Shown here: positions 1 to 8,372 of the stretch, one piece after another | Layout: the number at the start of each line of letters is the position of its first letter | Position numbering within the stretch: position 1 is the stretch's first letter | Assembly (NCBI RefSeq): GCF_010378095.1 | Contig: NZ_WNJL01000011.1 | Span: 1-64,000 of the forward strand | Source of the DNA: Acidithiobacillus ferrianus | GTDB taxonomy: Bacteria > Pseudomonadota > Gammaproteobacteria > Acidithiobacillales > Acidithiobacillaceae | DNA length: 64,000 nucleotides | Direction of reading: 5' to 3' | Translations under genes and position numbers: made by a program | The notes under the pieces: generated by a model | What the model was told of the DNA's origin: nothing | Database searches by the model: none | Seen by the model: the letters and a program-made list of their open reading frames with translations, nothing else

Positions 1-2767
1 GGTAATTATCATTATAAATCATTGGTTTATATTGCTTCACCCAATCCGGGATCCACTCCGGCGCCATCGGTCGCGCGATGGCGTAGCCCTGTAGACAGTG
101 GCATTGCAGTTGGGTGAGCAGAGCGACGTGCCTGTCGGTTTCCACCCCTTCGGCCACCACTTGTAATCCCAGAAGGTGGGCGCTTGTCACCACGCCGGCC
201 ACAATCGCATGATCCTTGGGATCGTGAAGGATGTTCCGGACAAAACTCTGATCGATCTTGATGGTTTGCGCAGGCAGCTTCTGCAAATAGGTCAGTGAGG
301 CATTCCCCGTGCCAAAATCATCCAGTGCGATCCGCACCCCCATCTGGTTGCAGGCCAATAGGGTTTCTCGCGCCTTCTCGAAATCCTGCAGCGGTGCGGT
401 TTCGGTGATCTCGATTTCCACCGCGGATGCGGGCAAATCGGCATGCGCATCCAATGCGATCCGCAGATCGGAGAGAAAAGCCTGGTCCAGCAGGTGATAG
501 GCACTCACGTTCACCGTAACGCACAAGGGCAGGTTCTGCCGGTACCAGGTTTCCGCTTGCGCCAGCGCTGACTCCAGCACGAAGCGGCCGATGCGCCGCG
601 CCAGGCGTGGGGCGTCCAGGGCACTGGCGAAAGCCGCGGGGGACAGTAATCCACGTTCCGGGTGGTTCAGGCGGAGCAACGCTTCCACCGCCACAGGTCC
701 GCTGGCGATCTCCACCACGGGCTGGTAGTGGAGCAGCAAGCGCCCCTGATTCAAGGCGGCTTCCGCCATTTTGTACACCTCCATTCGGTCTTTTTGACGT
801 TGATCCATGGGCCATTCAAACCATTGAAAGCGATCCTTCCCTGCCGCCTTGGCGGCATAAAGGGCCAAGTCCGCATGCCGCAGCAAATCCTCAGCGGGCG
901 CGTCATCCAGCGGATAGCTGGTCAACCCCACACTGCCTGACAGGGGGACATCTTCCCCGGCCACCCGGAATGGCGTGCTGAGCACCTCTAGCAGACGGGC
1001 GCAGACTCCCTCCACTTGTTCAACCCGCTCGATGTCCGGGAGCAACAGACCAAATTCATCACCACCCATCCGTGCCAGCGTATCCCCGGACCGTAGTTCG
1101 CCCCGCAATCGTCGGGCCATTTCCTGCAGCAACGTATCCCCGGCGGCATGTCCGAAACGGTCGTTGACCTGTTTGAATCCATCCAAATCCAAAAGCCCCA
1201 CCACCAACAAGTGTTCATGACGCAGCGTTTGGGCCCGATCGTGACCCAAACGGTCCATGAACAGCGCTCGATTGGGCAGCCCGGTGAGCGCGTCGTGAGT
1301 GGCCTGATAGGCCAGTTCGGTGGTTAGCCGTCGCTTTTCGGTGACATCCCGGAAGACCAGGACCGCACCCAGCAAAACGCCCTGTCGATCCCGGATCGGT
1401 GCCGCGCTCTTCTCAATGCCGCGCTCCTGCCCGTCCTTGGTGATGAGCACGGCGTGATGCGCCAACCCTACCATCGGCCCGACGACCTCCATGCTCTTTT
1501 CCAGGATGTGCCGGACAGGATTGTCCACCGGAATCTGACTGCCTTCCTGAACGATGCGAAAAATGGCTTCCAAGGACCCGCCCATCACTTCCGAACGGGC
1601 ATAACCTGTTAAGGTTTCGGCGACGGCATTCATATCCAGCACTCGGCCCCGGACATCCGTGGTAATCACCGCATCGCCAATAGAGTGCAGGGTGACTTCC
1701 GCCCGTTCTTTCGCTTCCCATAGTTCCCGTTGGGCCTGTCGTTGCTCCTTTTCCCGCTCTCGACCCACTTGCCGCAGATAGCCGTAACCAAAGGTGGATA
1801 GCAACAACAAGGCAAACGCGCCAGCGGTTGGCGCCTTCATGCTGCGCCACCAGTCACTCACCAACACGCCGTGGGTCATGCTCACCCCGGCCACAAGGGG
1901 GTACCCCATCACCCGGTGTACGGCACACAGACGCCAAGCGTTCACCGCTGTGCTTACGCCGGAAAATACTCCCGACCGTAGTTCCGGATGCGCCATAAGC
2001 TGTTTGGCTACCACGCCGTCCTGAAGCGCCGCGTAACGGGCGCGTATAGGATGCGGAGATTGGCTTTCCAGAAATCCGTTATTCCGCAGGAGAAAAATGA
2101 CGGATTGAGGCGGCAGAGGCAGGCCGCGCCAGGAAGGCAACCGCCCGTCCACGAGTGGCAATAAGGTGGCTAAAAGCCGTATTCCGTCCGCTCCGGAGGT
2201 TGGCTGAAACAGGGGAATCAGCCATGCGCCATGGCCACTGCCGGGGTCCATGTCGCGCACGGGGGGTCCCAGGCAAAATCCGGCAGAGCGTCGGCACTGG
2301 CCCAGTGCGGCCCGCTGTGCGGCATTCAATTCCGGCTGAACCGTGCGATTCGGATGATCCACCTCCGCCAACAAATCCTTGAGGAAACGCTGGCGAACGC
2401 CCGCGGTCAGTATATGCCCGCTCGCCGTGGACATTCCCACGGCGGACATATCCGGTCGCAACCGCAAATAGCCCCGCAGCAGCCTTTTCGCAACAGATAC
2501 CGAGTTAGGAGGCGCCGATGCCAGTTGCCGACCGATCAGCACCATCGAGACCCGTGCGCCATCCAGCATGACCCGTGTCCCCTCGGCCAGCGACGCCGCC
2601 AGCGTCTGGAGGTTGCGGGTTTCCCGTGCCTTGGTTTGTTGCCAATCGGACCATCCCAGTCCTACTCCCGCGAGCAGAACGACCAGCATGAATACCCACC
2701 ACAGCCGATGAAGCCAGCGCGGAATGTAAGTATGATGTCCGGGGACCTGCGGGTATGGCCGATTCAA
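1..2767 (-). CDS. Membrane-bound PAS-GGDEF-EAL c-di-GMP protein (3' end outside window)
   Basis: A bifunctional cyclic-di-GMP turnover protein, open from a TTG start with AGGGA eight bases upstream and running off the left edge (at least 922 codons). It has an N-terminal membrane helix (about residues 24-42), a roughly 270-residue periplasmic sensor region of unassigned type, a second helix near 315-330, a coiled linker, a PAS domain, then GGDEF (near 568, preceded by the inhibitory-site motif RSGD) and EAL (near 695, followed by DDFGTGN and AEGVET). Both catalytic signatures look intact, so synthesis and hydrolysis are both possible. It is divergent from, and clearly paralogous to, the next gene. 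The start is tentative; the domain assignment is firm. Confidence 0.88.
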   Translation of the reverse strand, partial: MNRPYPQVPGHHTYIPRWLHRLWWVFMLVVLLAGVGLGWSDWQQTKARETRNLQTLAASLAEGTRVMLDGARVSMVLIGRQLASAPPNSVSVAKRLLRGYLRLRPDMSAVGMSTASGHILTAGVRQRFLKDLLAEVDHPNRTVQPELNAAQRAALGQCRRSAGFCLGPPVRDMDPGSGHGAWLIPLFQPTSGADGIRLLATLLPLVDGRLPSWRGLPLPPQSVIFLLRNNGFLESQSPHPIRARYAALQDGVVAKQLMAHPELRSGVFSGVSTAVNAWRLCAVHRVMGYPLVAGVSMTHGVLVSDWWRSMKAPTAGAFALLLLSTFGYGYLRQVGREREKEQRQAQRELWEAKERAEVTLHSIGDAVITTDVRGRVLDMNAVAETLTGYARSEVMGGSLEAIFRIVQEGSQIPVDNPVRHILEKSMEVVGPMVGLAHHAVLITKDGQERGIEKSAAPIRDRQGVLLGAVLVFRDVTEKRRLTTELAYQATHDALTGLPNRALFMDRLGHDRAQTLRHEHLLVVGLLDLDGFKQVNDRFGHAAGDTLLQEMARRLRGELRSGDTLARMGGDEFGLLLPDIERVEQVEGVCARLLEVLSTPFRVAGEDVPLSGSVGLTSYPLDDAPAEDLLRHADLALYAAKAAGKDRFQWFEWPMDQRQKDRMEVYKMAEAALNQGRLLLHYQPVVEIASGPVAVEALLRLNHPERGLLSPAAFASALDAPRLARRIGRFVLESALAQAETWYRQNLPLCVTVNVSAYHLLDQAFLSDLRIALDAHADLPASAVEIEITETAPLQDFEKARETLLACNQMGVRIALDDFGTGNASLTYLQKLPAQTIKIDQSFVRNILHDPKDHAIVAGVVTSAHLLGLQVVAEGVETDRHVALLTQLQCHCLQGYAIARPMAPEWIPDWVKQYKPMIYNDNY

Positions 2768-3208
2768 TGCTGCGTCCCTGTTCTGTTCGTATGCATGTGT
2801 CCATACATAGTACAAATAGTCGAGGAATGCCCGCCTTGGCTCGAACCTCTTCGTTATTGAGCGACGCTTTCAGCGTGTGGCTAACGCCGCTGGCGGCGCT
2901 CCGCACCCATCAGACCTCTCGCAGCAGGCTTAAAAAAGCAATCGTGGAATGCTGGTGTAACCCCCATTGACATAATGTAACATTTTGTTAACGTCACGTC
3001 ACAAACGCGACAGCCTGCTCCAGATGCTCATTCTGCGGCATATCCACTATCTTCATGTTGTTTTTATATCTCTCGACAACATCGCGAAGCAAAATGATTG
3101 GCATTTTTTTTGCTTGGCAAAACACGTGGTTTTTTCAAAGAAGCAAATGACGCCCATCGACTTCACCGACCCTTGGCGAACAATCATCGAAACCAAGGAT
3201 GCTCTCTC
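2768..3208. other. Intergenic region between two divergent GGDEF-EAL genes
   Basis: About 440 bases with no convincing gene. It must hold the promoters of both divergent genes. A TTGACA hexamer lies at 2967-2972, but no well-spaced -10 element is obvious. The part near 2830-2940, read on the minus strand, gives a short protein-like stretch that I could not assign. Confidence 0.4.
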
Positions 3209-5866
3209 ATGAATGGTCAGGCATTCAGACAAGAGTCTCTGCCCAATTTCCTTGGTCTACAGGAAGAGGACTTTCGAATCATCGATCGATACCGGGAAAT
3301 CCTACAGGCGGAAACAGATGCATTAGCCCATACCTTTTACGATTATCTGCTTTCTCATCCGGTTACCGCCGCGATTTTCCGTGATTTTACGCCTGAACGG
3401 CTGGACACCTTGATCAAAAAGCAGTCCGAACACGTTCGCGGGCTCCTGGCCAGTCATCTCGATAAGGGCTGGCGTGAATCCATGCGCAACATCGGCGCTA
3501 TGCATCATCATCTCGGCATCGAGCCCTCCTGGGTTGCCGGCGCCTACATTCTTTACTGGCGCCAGTGGCAGAAAATACTGCAGGAACAGGTTCCGGCACG
3601 GGAGCGGAATCTATTGCGGGATGCCCTGTTCCGGCTCTTGATCGGCGATCTCATGATCCAGTTGGATGGCTACGCTCGCGCTTCCCGCGACACGGATGCG
3701 GAGCGGCTAGCGTTATTCGACGTACTGCTGGGTGTTCTCTCCGTCCCCCGCGGCACAGAGTCCCCGCGTCCGGAGGGGTTGCTTCAGCAAATCTGCGAAG
3801 CCTTGCCGCGTAAAAGTGCCAGCGTACGGCTGGCCGGCTATCTCGTCAGTAGCGCCATGGGAGATACGCTATCCTTGGAATGTGTTGCCGGGCTTCCATT
3901 GCCGCTGCTGCAAATCCCCAAGGGGTCAGGAGGCCCTTGCTGGGAAGCATTGGAAAAGGGACAGACCATCATCCAGTCCACGGATGATCCCGATGCACCG
4001 GAATGGATCAAAACCTTGCACCATCGTGTGGCAGAAATTGGCATCTTTCCTTTTGGAGCGGGTGAGATGCGCGGCGTCGGACTGGTCGGCGCCCGGCAGA
4101 AGGGATATTTTCGCAGAGTCGGGTCCGTATATTTCGATGCTTTCGCGCATCTCGGCGAACTGGTGCTGCTGTTGCGTAACCAATCCTTGCGCGATCCGCT
4201 GACTCACCTGCCCAATCGCACACTCTTTCTGGACCGCCTGGCCATCGCGCAACAGCAGACCCTGCGACAGGAGCGGTTGCTGGGCGTCGGGATCCTCGAT
4301 CTGGATGGTTTCAAGCAGGTCAATGACCGTTTGGGGCATGGCGCCGGTGACCATTTGCTGCAAGTGGTGGTGGAGCGCCTGCAGCTACAGCTCCGTGCAG
4401 GGGATACCCTGGCGCGCATGGGCGGCGATGAATTCGGACTCTTGTTACTCGGACTGGAACGGCTGGAGGATCTGGAGGGCATCTGCAGCCGGTTACTCGA
4501 TACCATCCGTGAACCGGTCGAAATTCACGGTGAATCCATCAGCGTTTCAAGCAGCCTGGGGATGACCGTTTACCCCTTCGACGACAATAATGCGAGCACG
4601 CTCATACAGCATGCGGACATGGCGCTGTATGCCGCAAAAAACGCTGGCCGGGACCAATTTTGTCTGCATACCCAGGCATTGGATGAAGCCATACAGGCCG
4701 CGCAAGATACCCGCACCATGCTGGAGCATGCGCTCCATGAAAACCGCTTGCTGTTGCACTACCAGCCCATGGTCTCCGGTACGGGGACACTATTGGGCGT
4801 GGAGGCGCTGATACGATTGCATCATCCGGAAAGAGGGTTGCTGCCCCCGGCCGCTTTTTTCACTTCCCTGGATCACCTCAGCCTCGCTCGGCCCATTGGA
4901 CGATTCGTCCTGGATGCCGCATTACGGCAAGGTAGCCTCTGGCAAAAACAAGGCCTGTCGTTGCGGATCTCCGTGAACATCAGTACGCGCCACTTACTCG
5001 ATGCCCGTTTCCTGGATGACCTCAAAGAAGTCTTATCGAGATACCCAGATCTGCCGCCCAGTCAGGTCGAAATCGAGATCACCGAATCCGCGCCTTTAGC
5101 GGACATTTCCGGAGCGCAAATGTTGCTACACGCCTGCAATGATCTCGGTGTGCGGGTGGCGTTGGATGATTTCGGCACCGGCAACGCCTCTTTGAGTTAT
5201 CTGCAACAACTTCCGGCGCAGTCCATCAAAATCGATCGAAGCTTTGTGCGTGACATTCTGAATGATCCCAAAGACCTGGCCATAGTGGCGGCGGTGATTA
5301 CCGCCAGTCACATGCTTGGTCTGGAGGTCATCGCTGAGGGTGTGGAAACAACGGCGCACGCCACTCTGTTGGCCAAGATGGGCTGCGGTCAGTTACAGGG
5401 ATACCTGTTCTCCAAACCGTTGGTCCCCGAAGACATTCCCGCATGGAAGCACCATTTTCCGCCCGGCTCCCAATGGGAAGAAAATCTTCCCTCAATGGGC
5501 GTATTGGCGCCCATTCTGGAAGGACATATTTTGCGCGTCCAAGAATTCATTTATGCCTTGCAGGAGAAAGAAGCGCCCTTCCCTAATCATGTCCTGGAAG
5601 AACACGCCGAAAAAATTTGCCACCTGGGGAGATGGCTGCACGGAGATGGTGATCGACTTTTTGGACTTGTTCCCGGATTCACAAAACTGCTCATCCGTCA
5701 CGACCGGGTGCATCAACTCGCCCGTGCGGCGCACGGCTTCCTGAGGGTGGAGAATATCGAAGCGGCATTGCATCACGGAAATCTCCTTGAACAGGAGAAC
5801 CATTCGTTGATAACCGAATTGCTCACTATAACCGGACAGACACGAGACCGGTCTCCTATCGGGTGA
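3209..5866 (+). CDS. Sensor-globin GGDEF-EAL protein with C-terminal CZB-like zinc domain
   Basis: A cytoplasmic c-di-GMP synthase/phosphodiesterase of 885 aa. ATG 3209 is chosen over an upstream in-frame ATG because AAGGA precedes it and the globin fold starts right after it. Residues 1-170 match a protoglobin/sensor globin with a likely proximal heme histidine at 99 (IGAMH, then HHLGI). A GAF-like stretch follows. GGDEF is at 405-409 with the RAGD inhibitory site before it, and the EAL motif is at 532-534 with DDFGTGN near 653. The last 110 residues carry His773, Cys804 (in CHLGRW), His831 and His835, the ligand pattern and spacing of CZB zinc-binding domains. Likely inputs are O2 or another gas through heme, plus zinc. 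Confidence 0.9.
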   Translation: MNGQAFRQESLPNFLGLQEEDFRIIDRYREILQAETDALAHTFYDYLLSHPVTAAIFRDFTPERLDTLIKKQSEHVRGLLASHLDKGWRESMRNIGAMHHHLGIEPSWVAGAYILYWRQWQKILQEQVPARERNLLRDALFRLLIGDLMIQLDGYARASRDTDAERLALFDVLLGVLSVPRGTESPRPEGLLQQICEALPRKSASVRLAGYLVSSAMGDTLSLECVAGLPLPLLQIPKGSGGPCWEALEKGQTIIQSTDDPDAPEWIKTLHHRVAEIGIFPFGAGEMRGVGLVGARQKGYFRRVGSVYFDAFAHLGELVLLLRNQSLRDPLTHLPNRTLFLDRLAIAQQQTLRQERLLGVGILDLDGFKQVNDRLGHGAGDHLLQVVVERLQLQLRAGDTLARMGGDEFGLLLLGLERLEDLEGICSRLLDTIREPVEIHGESISVSSSLGMTVYPFDDNNASTLIQHADMALYAAKNAGRDQFCLHTQALDEAIQAAQDTRTMLEHALHENRLLLHYQPMVSGTGTLLGVEALIRLHHPERGLLPPAAFFTSLDHLSLARPIGRFVLDAALRQGSLWQKQGLSLRISVNISTRHLLDARFLDDLKEVLSRYPDLPPSQVEIEITESAPLADISGAQMLLHACNDLGVRVALDDFGTGNASLSYLQQLPAQSIKIDRSFVRDILNDPKDLAIVAAVITASHMLGLEVIAEGVETTAHATLLAKMGCGQLQGYLFSKPLVPEDIPAWKHHFPPGSQWEENLPSMGVLAPILEGHILRVQEFIYALQEKEAPFPNHVLEEHAEKICHLGRWLHGDGDRLFGLVPGFTKLLIRHDRVHQLARAAHGFLRVENIEAALHHGNLLEQENHSLITELLTITGQTRDRSPIG

Positions 5867-5925
5867 ATGAAGTGGTGGGCGTAGTTTATAGCCAAAAATA
5901 GTTTAACAAATAACAGGTGCAGCCA

Positions 5926-6129
5926 ATGAATGATGAACCAATCATACGCGATTTCGAAGCATTCAGAAGATTAGTTGGATTGAATGACCTGAGAGTAGAA
6001 CGTTTACGCATAGCAGGAGAATGGTTAAGACCAAAAATAAAGGCAATCCCCCAGACACGTGTCCAAGATGTGCCAGATCGCAGGCCGCCTCCTGGATGCC
6101 TGTCATTTTCTAATCGATCGCTCTTATGA
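5926..6129 (+). CDS. Small ORF, possible sensor-globin remnant
   Basis: A 67-aa ORF between the sensor-globin gene and a chemoreceptor. Its first 45 residues (FRRLVGLNDLRVERL, then AGEWLRPKI) weakly resemble the first helices of a protoglobin. The rest reads as unlikely proline/arginine-rich protein. From about 6074 a different frame, ending at a TAA near 6223, encodes a better-looking helical stretch (GRLLDACHFLIDRSYEQDRL). A one-base deletion could have split one roughly 100-residue gene, or a larger sensor globin may have been internally deleted. Function unknown; the gene may be dead. Confidence 0.35.
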   Translation: MNDEPIIRDFEAFRRLVGLNDLRVERLRIAGEWLRPKIKAIPQTRVQDVPDRRPPPGCLSFSNRSLL

Positions 6130-6275
6130 GCAGGACCGGCTCAACCGCGTTTCGCAAGCTACCGGTATGTCATTACCATTGATAGAGGCTCTGGTGATGC
6201 TGAAACCCAAGCAGAATATATAACGGCGAAAACATCAGGATACCCACAGAACTTCAAATGACAGGAAAGCATCGC

Positions 6276-7198
6276 ATGGATCAAATATTTTTGCATTACG
6301 TTCAGGAACTGCTTGACCCGCTCGACACACTCGAAATGCTCGCCGAGGCAGACGAGGGGATGGAAAACATGATTTTTTACATGAATCCTGCGGCACAAAA
6401 AATCATGGAGGGTGCCCATGCCGGCCTCAATGCCGAACTCCGTGGTGCCGATGTCCGTACCGCCTATGGGCACTCCATCCATCAATTTCACAAAGACCCT
6501 GAGCGAATTCGCCAGATTTTACGCGCTCTGGTCAGCGGCGCAGAAAAAAAAACCGTACGGAAATGACCATTGGCCCGGTAACCTTCGCGCTGAACTTCAC
6601 AACCGTCCGGAATGATAACGGTAAAGTAATCGCATTCCACGCCAGTTGGCGAGAAATAACGGCACGACGAATGGGGCAGCATACCGCCCAGGAACTGTCT
6701 CAGGTTGTCGAAAAGATCAGCGAAGCCGTTACCGACTCGGAAACGCGGGTGGCCACCATGGAACATGCCCTTGGGGACGTCGTCAGTGGTATGGAAGAGA
6801 ATCAGAAGGCCGTACAGACCTTAGAGCGACAGGCAAAGACCATTGGCGAAATCGCCACCACCATCCGGGGAATATCTTATCAGACCAACCTGCTGGCTCT
6901 AAACGCCGCGATTGAAGCCGCCCGCGCTGGTGAATACGGTCGAGGGTTCGCGGTGGTCGCCGATGAAGTGCGCAGTTTAGCCAAAAAAGTGCAGGATGCC
7001 ACGGTGATCATCCAAGAAAACATGGAAGCCGCTGAATGTCAAGCAAAATCCATACAAGCGGCGGAGTCGAGTGCTCGCCTGCAGTTAGATAAAGCCGGTC
7101 AGGCCATGCGTTTATTATCGCTGCAGTTTGAAAAACTGCAATCCATTTCTAATGACTTGCAAGCGTTGACGCAGAATTTGACCACGATCCTCAAATGA
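6276..7198 (+). pseudogene. Cytoplasmic PAS methyl-accepting chemotaxis protein, split by a frameshift at poly-A
   Basis: A soluble chemoreceptor with no membrane segment. The N-terminal PAS-like half starts at ATG 6276 (AGGAAAG upstream) and ends at a TGA at 6564-6566. The rest of the PAS domain and a short MA signalling domain ([34 protein letters not shown]) are read in the -1 frame from about 6553. The break coincides with nine consecutive A at 6544-6552. Re-reading one A restores a continuous PAS core ([14 protein letters not shown]). It could be a pseudogene, a phase-variable gene or a product of slippage. The receptor lacks the long helical stalk of transmembrane MCPs. It sits downstream of the c-di-GMP genes and probably shares their signalling context. 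Confidence 0.75.
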
Positions 7199-7355
7199 AA
7201 CCGCTTACTGGGACCGCAATTCCGCCACGCCAGACAATGCCGCGATGCAACTGACCCATCCTTCCAGGAAAACCATCTGGATACGCCCATAAAAGGGATG
7301 GCGACGTCTCAGGAGAGCTCCCCAGGCCAATCTACGGATATGTTGCTCAGAATCG

Positions 7356-8282
7356 CTACCCCTGTCTAGCCTCAGAAAAATCTCGGGCCGATAGTGTCGA
7401 CGAGCCCATAAGATCCAAAAAAACCGATAAGGCGCGGGAACGTCTTGCCGGATTGGGAATAGCCATATAGCTCTGCCATATCAGTTGCGAGGATGTGATG
7501 GGCTGAGAGATCAGACCCCAATCCGGCCTCTGCTCAAACACAGTGCGCGTCATAAAACCTATTCCCAAACCCGCCTTCACCATAGCGCCCACAGACTCCA
7601 CATCGGCTACTTCAATAAAATGAGCCGGTAAGATATCACTTTTTCTGAAGGCCTTTTCCAGTATCCTCCGGACTCCGGAGGATGGTTCTCGCCATACCAC
7701 AGGAAGGGATTGTACGTCTTCCAGATTCAGTGCCGGCAATGATGCCAGGGGATGGGTTTTGGGCATGACTGCGACGATTTCTCCGGTCAACCATGGCTGT
7801 ATTTCATAACTGTCCGGTAGATGCGGTATATCCATTTCCCCCTCAAAGAAGAAGACATCCAGTTCGGAAAGATTGATGCCCTCCCAATAGGTCACACCGC
7901 TTTTTATATAAAGATTGATTCCTGGATTCTGGCTTTGAAAGCTTTGCAAATATTGTGGCAGTAAATAATTGGCAATCAGGCTGGTAGAGGCGATGCGGAG
8001 TTCTCCCGCTTGCAATGATTTTTGGCGCATGAGCAGATTCTCAATGTCTTGTAACTTGGCGCGCAACTGCCGGATGTCGGAAATCAATGCTTGACCGACG
8101 GGTGTCAACTGAATGCCACCGCCCTCACGGACATATAAAGGCTCGCCGATTTCCCGTGTCAGTTTATGTAAGCGTTCCGAGATAGCGGGCTGTCCCCGCC
8201 CCAGGCGCAGCGCGGCTTCGCTGACACTGCCGGTTTCTGCGACTGCGAGGAGGGTGAGCAACTGCTCGGCATCTATCGTCAT
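7356..8282 (-). CDS. LysR family transcriptional regulator
   Basis: A 308-aa LysR-type regulator. The N-terminal winged helix-turn-helix (about residues 5-65, with AVAETGSVSEAALRLGRGQP and AISERLHKL) is followed by a periplasmic-binding-protein-like effector domain (90-300), including the usual VGAMVKAGLGIGFM segment. It is transcribed divergently from the ClC channel gene across a 90-base AT-rich gap that contains a palindrome with a T-N11-A core. This is the standard layout for a LysR protein controlling itself and its neighbour. The effector is unknown; chloride or pH stress would be a guess from the neighbour only. Confidence 0.88.
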   Translation of the reverse strand: MTIDAEQLLTLLAVAETGSVSEAALRLGRGQPAISERLHKLTREIGEPLYVREGGGIQLTPVGQALISDIRQLRAKLQDIENLLMRQKSLQAGELRIASTSLIANYLLPQYLQSFQSQNPGINLYIKSGVTYWEGINLSELDVFFFEGEMDIPHLPDSYEIQPWLTGEIVAVMPKTHPLASLPALNLEDVQSLPVVWREPSSGVRRILEKAFRKSDILPAHFIEVADVESVGAMVKAGLGIGFMTRTVFEQRPDWGLISQPITSSQLIWQSYMAIPNPARRSRALSVFLDLMGSSTLSARDFSEARQG

Positions 8283-8295
8283 CGGGTTCTCCGAT

Positions 8296-8312
8296 ATTTA
8301 TTTCAAATAAAT
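8296..8312. promoter_or_regulatory. Candidate LysR operator palindrome
   Basis: ATTTATTT and AAATAAAT form a perfect 8-bp inverted repeat around one central C. Inside it a T at 8298 and an A at 8310 are separated by 11 bases, the LysR-type box. It lies in the divergent gap between the regulator and the ClC gene, close to the regulator's start. Confidence 0.4.
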
Positions 8313-8372
8313 CGATTTGATTTCACGGTAAAAGAATAGCATATTTTTAAAAAGAGTCTCCGGAGTGTGCTG

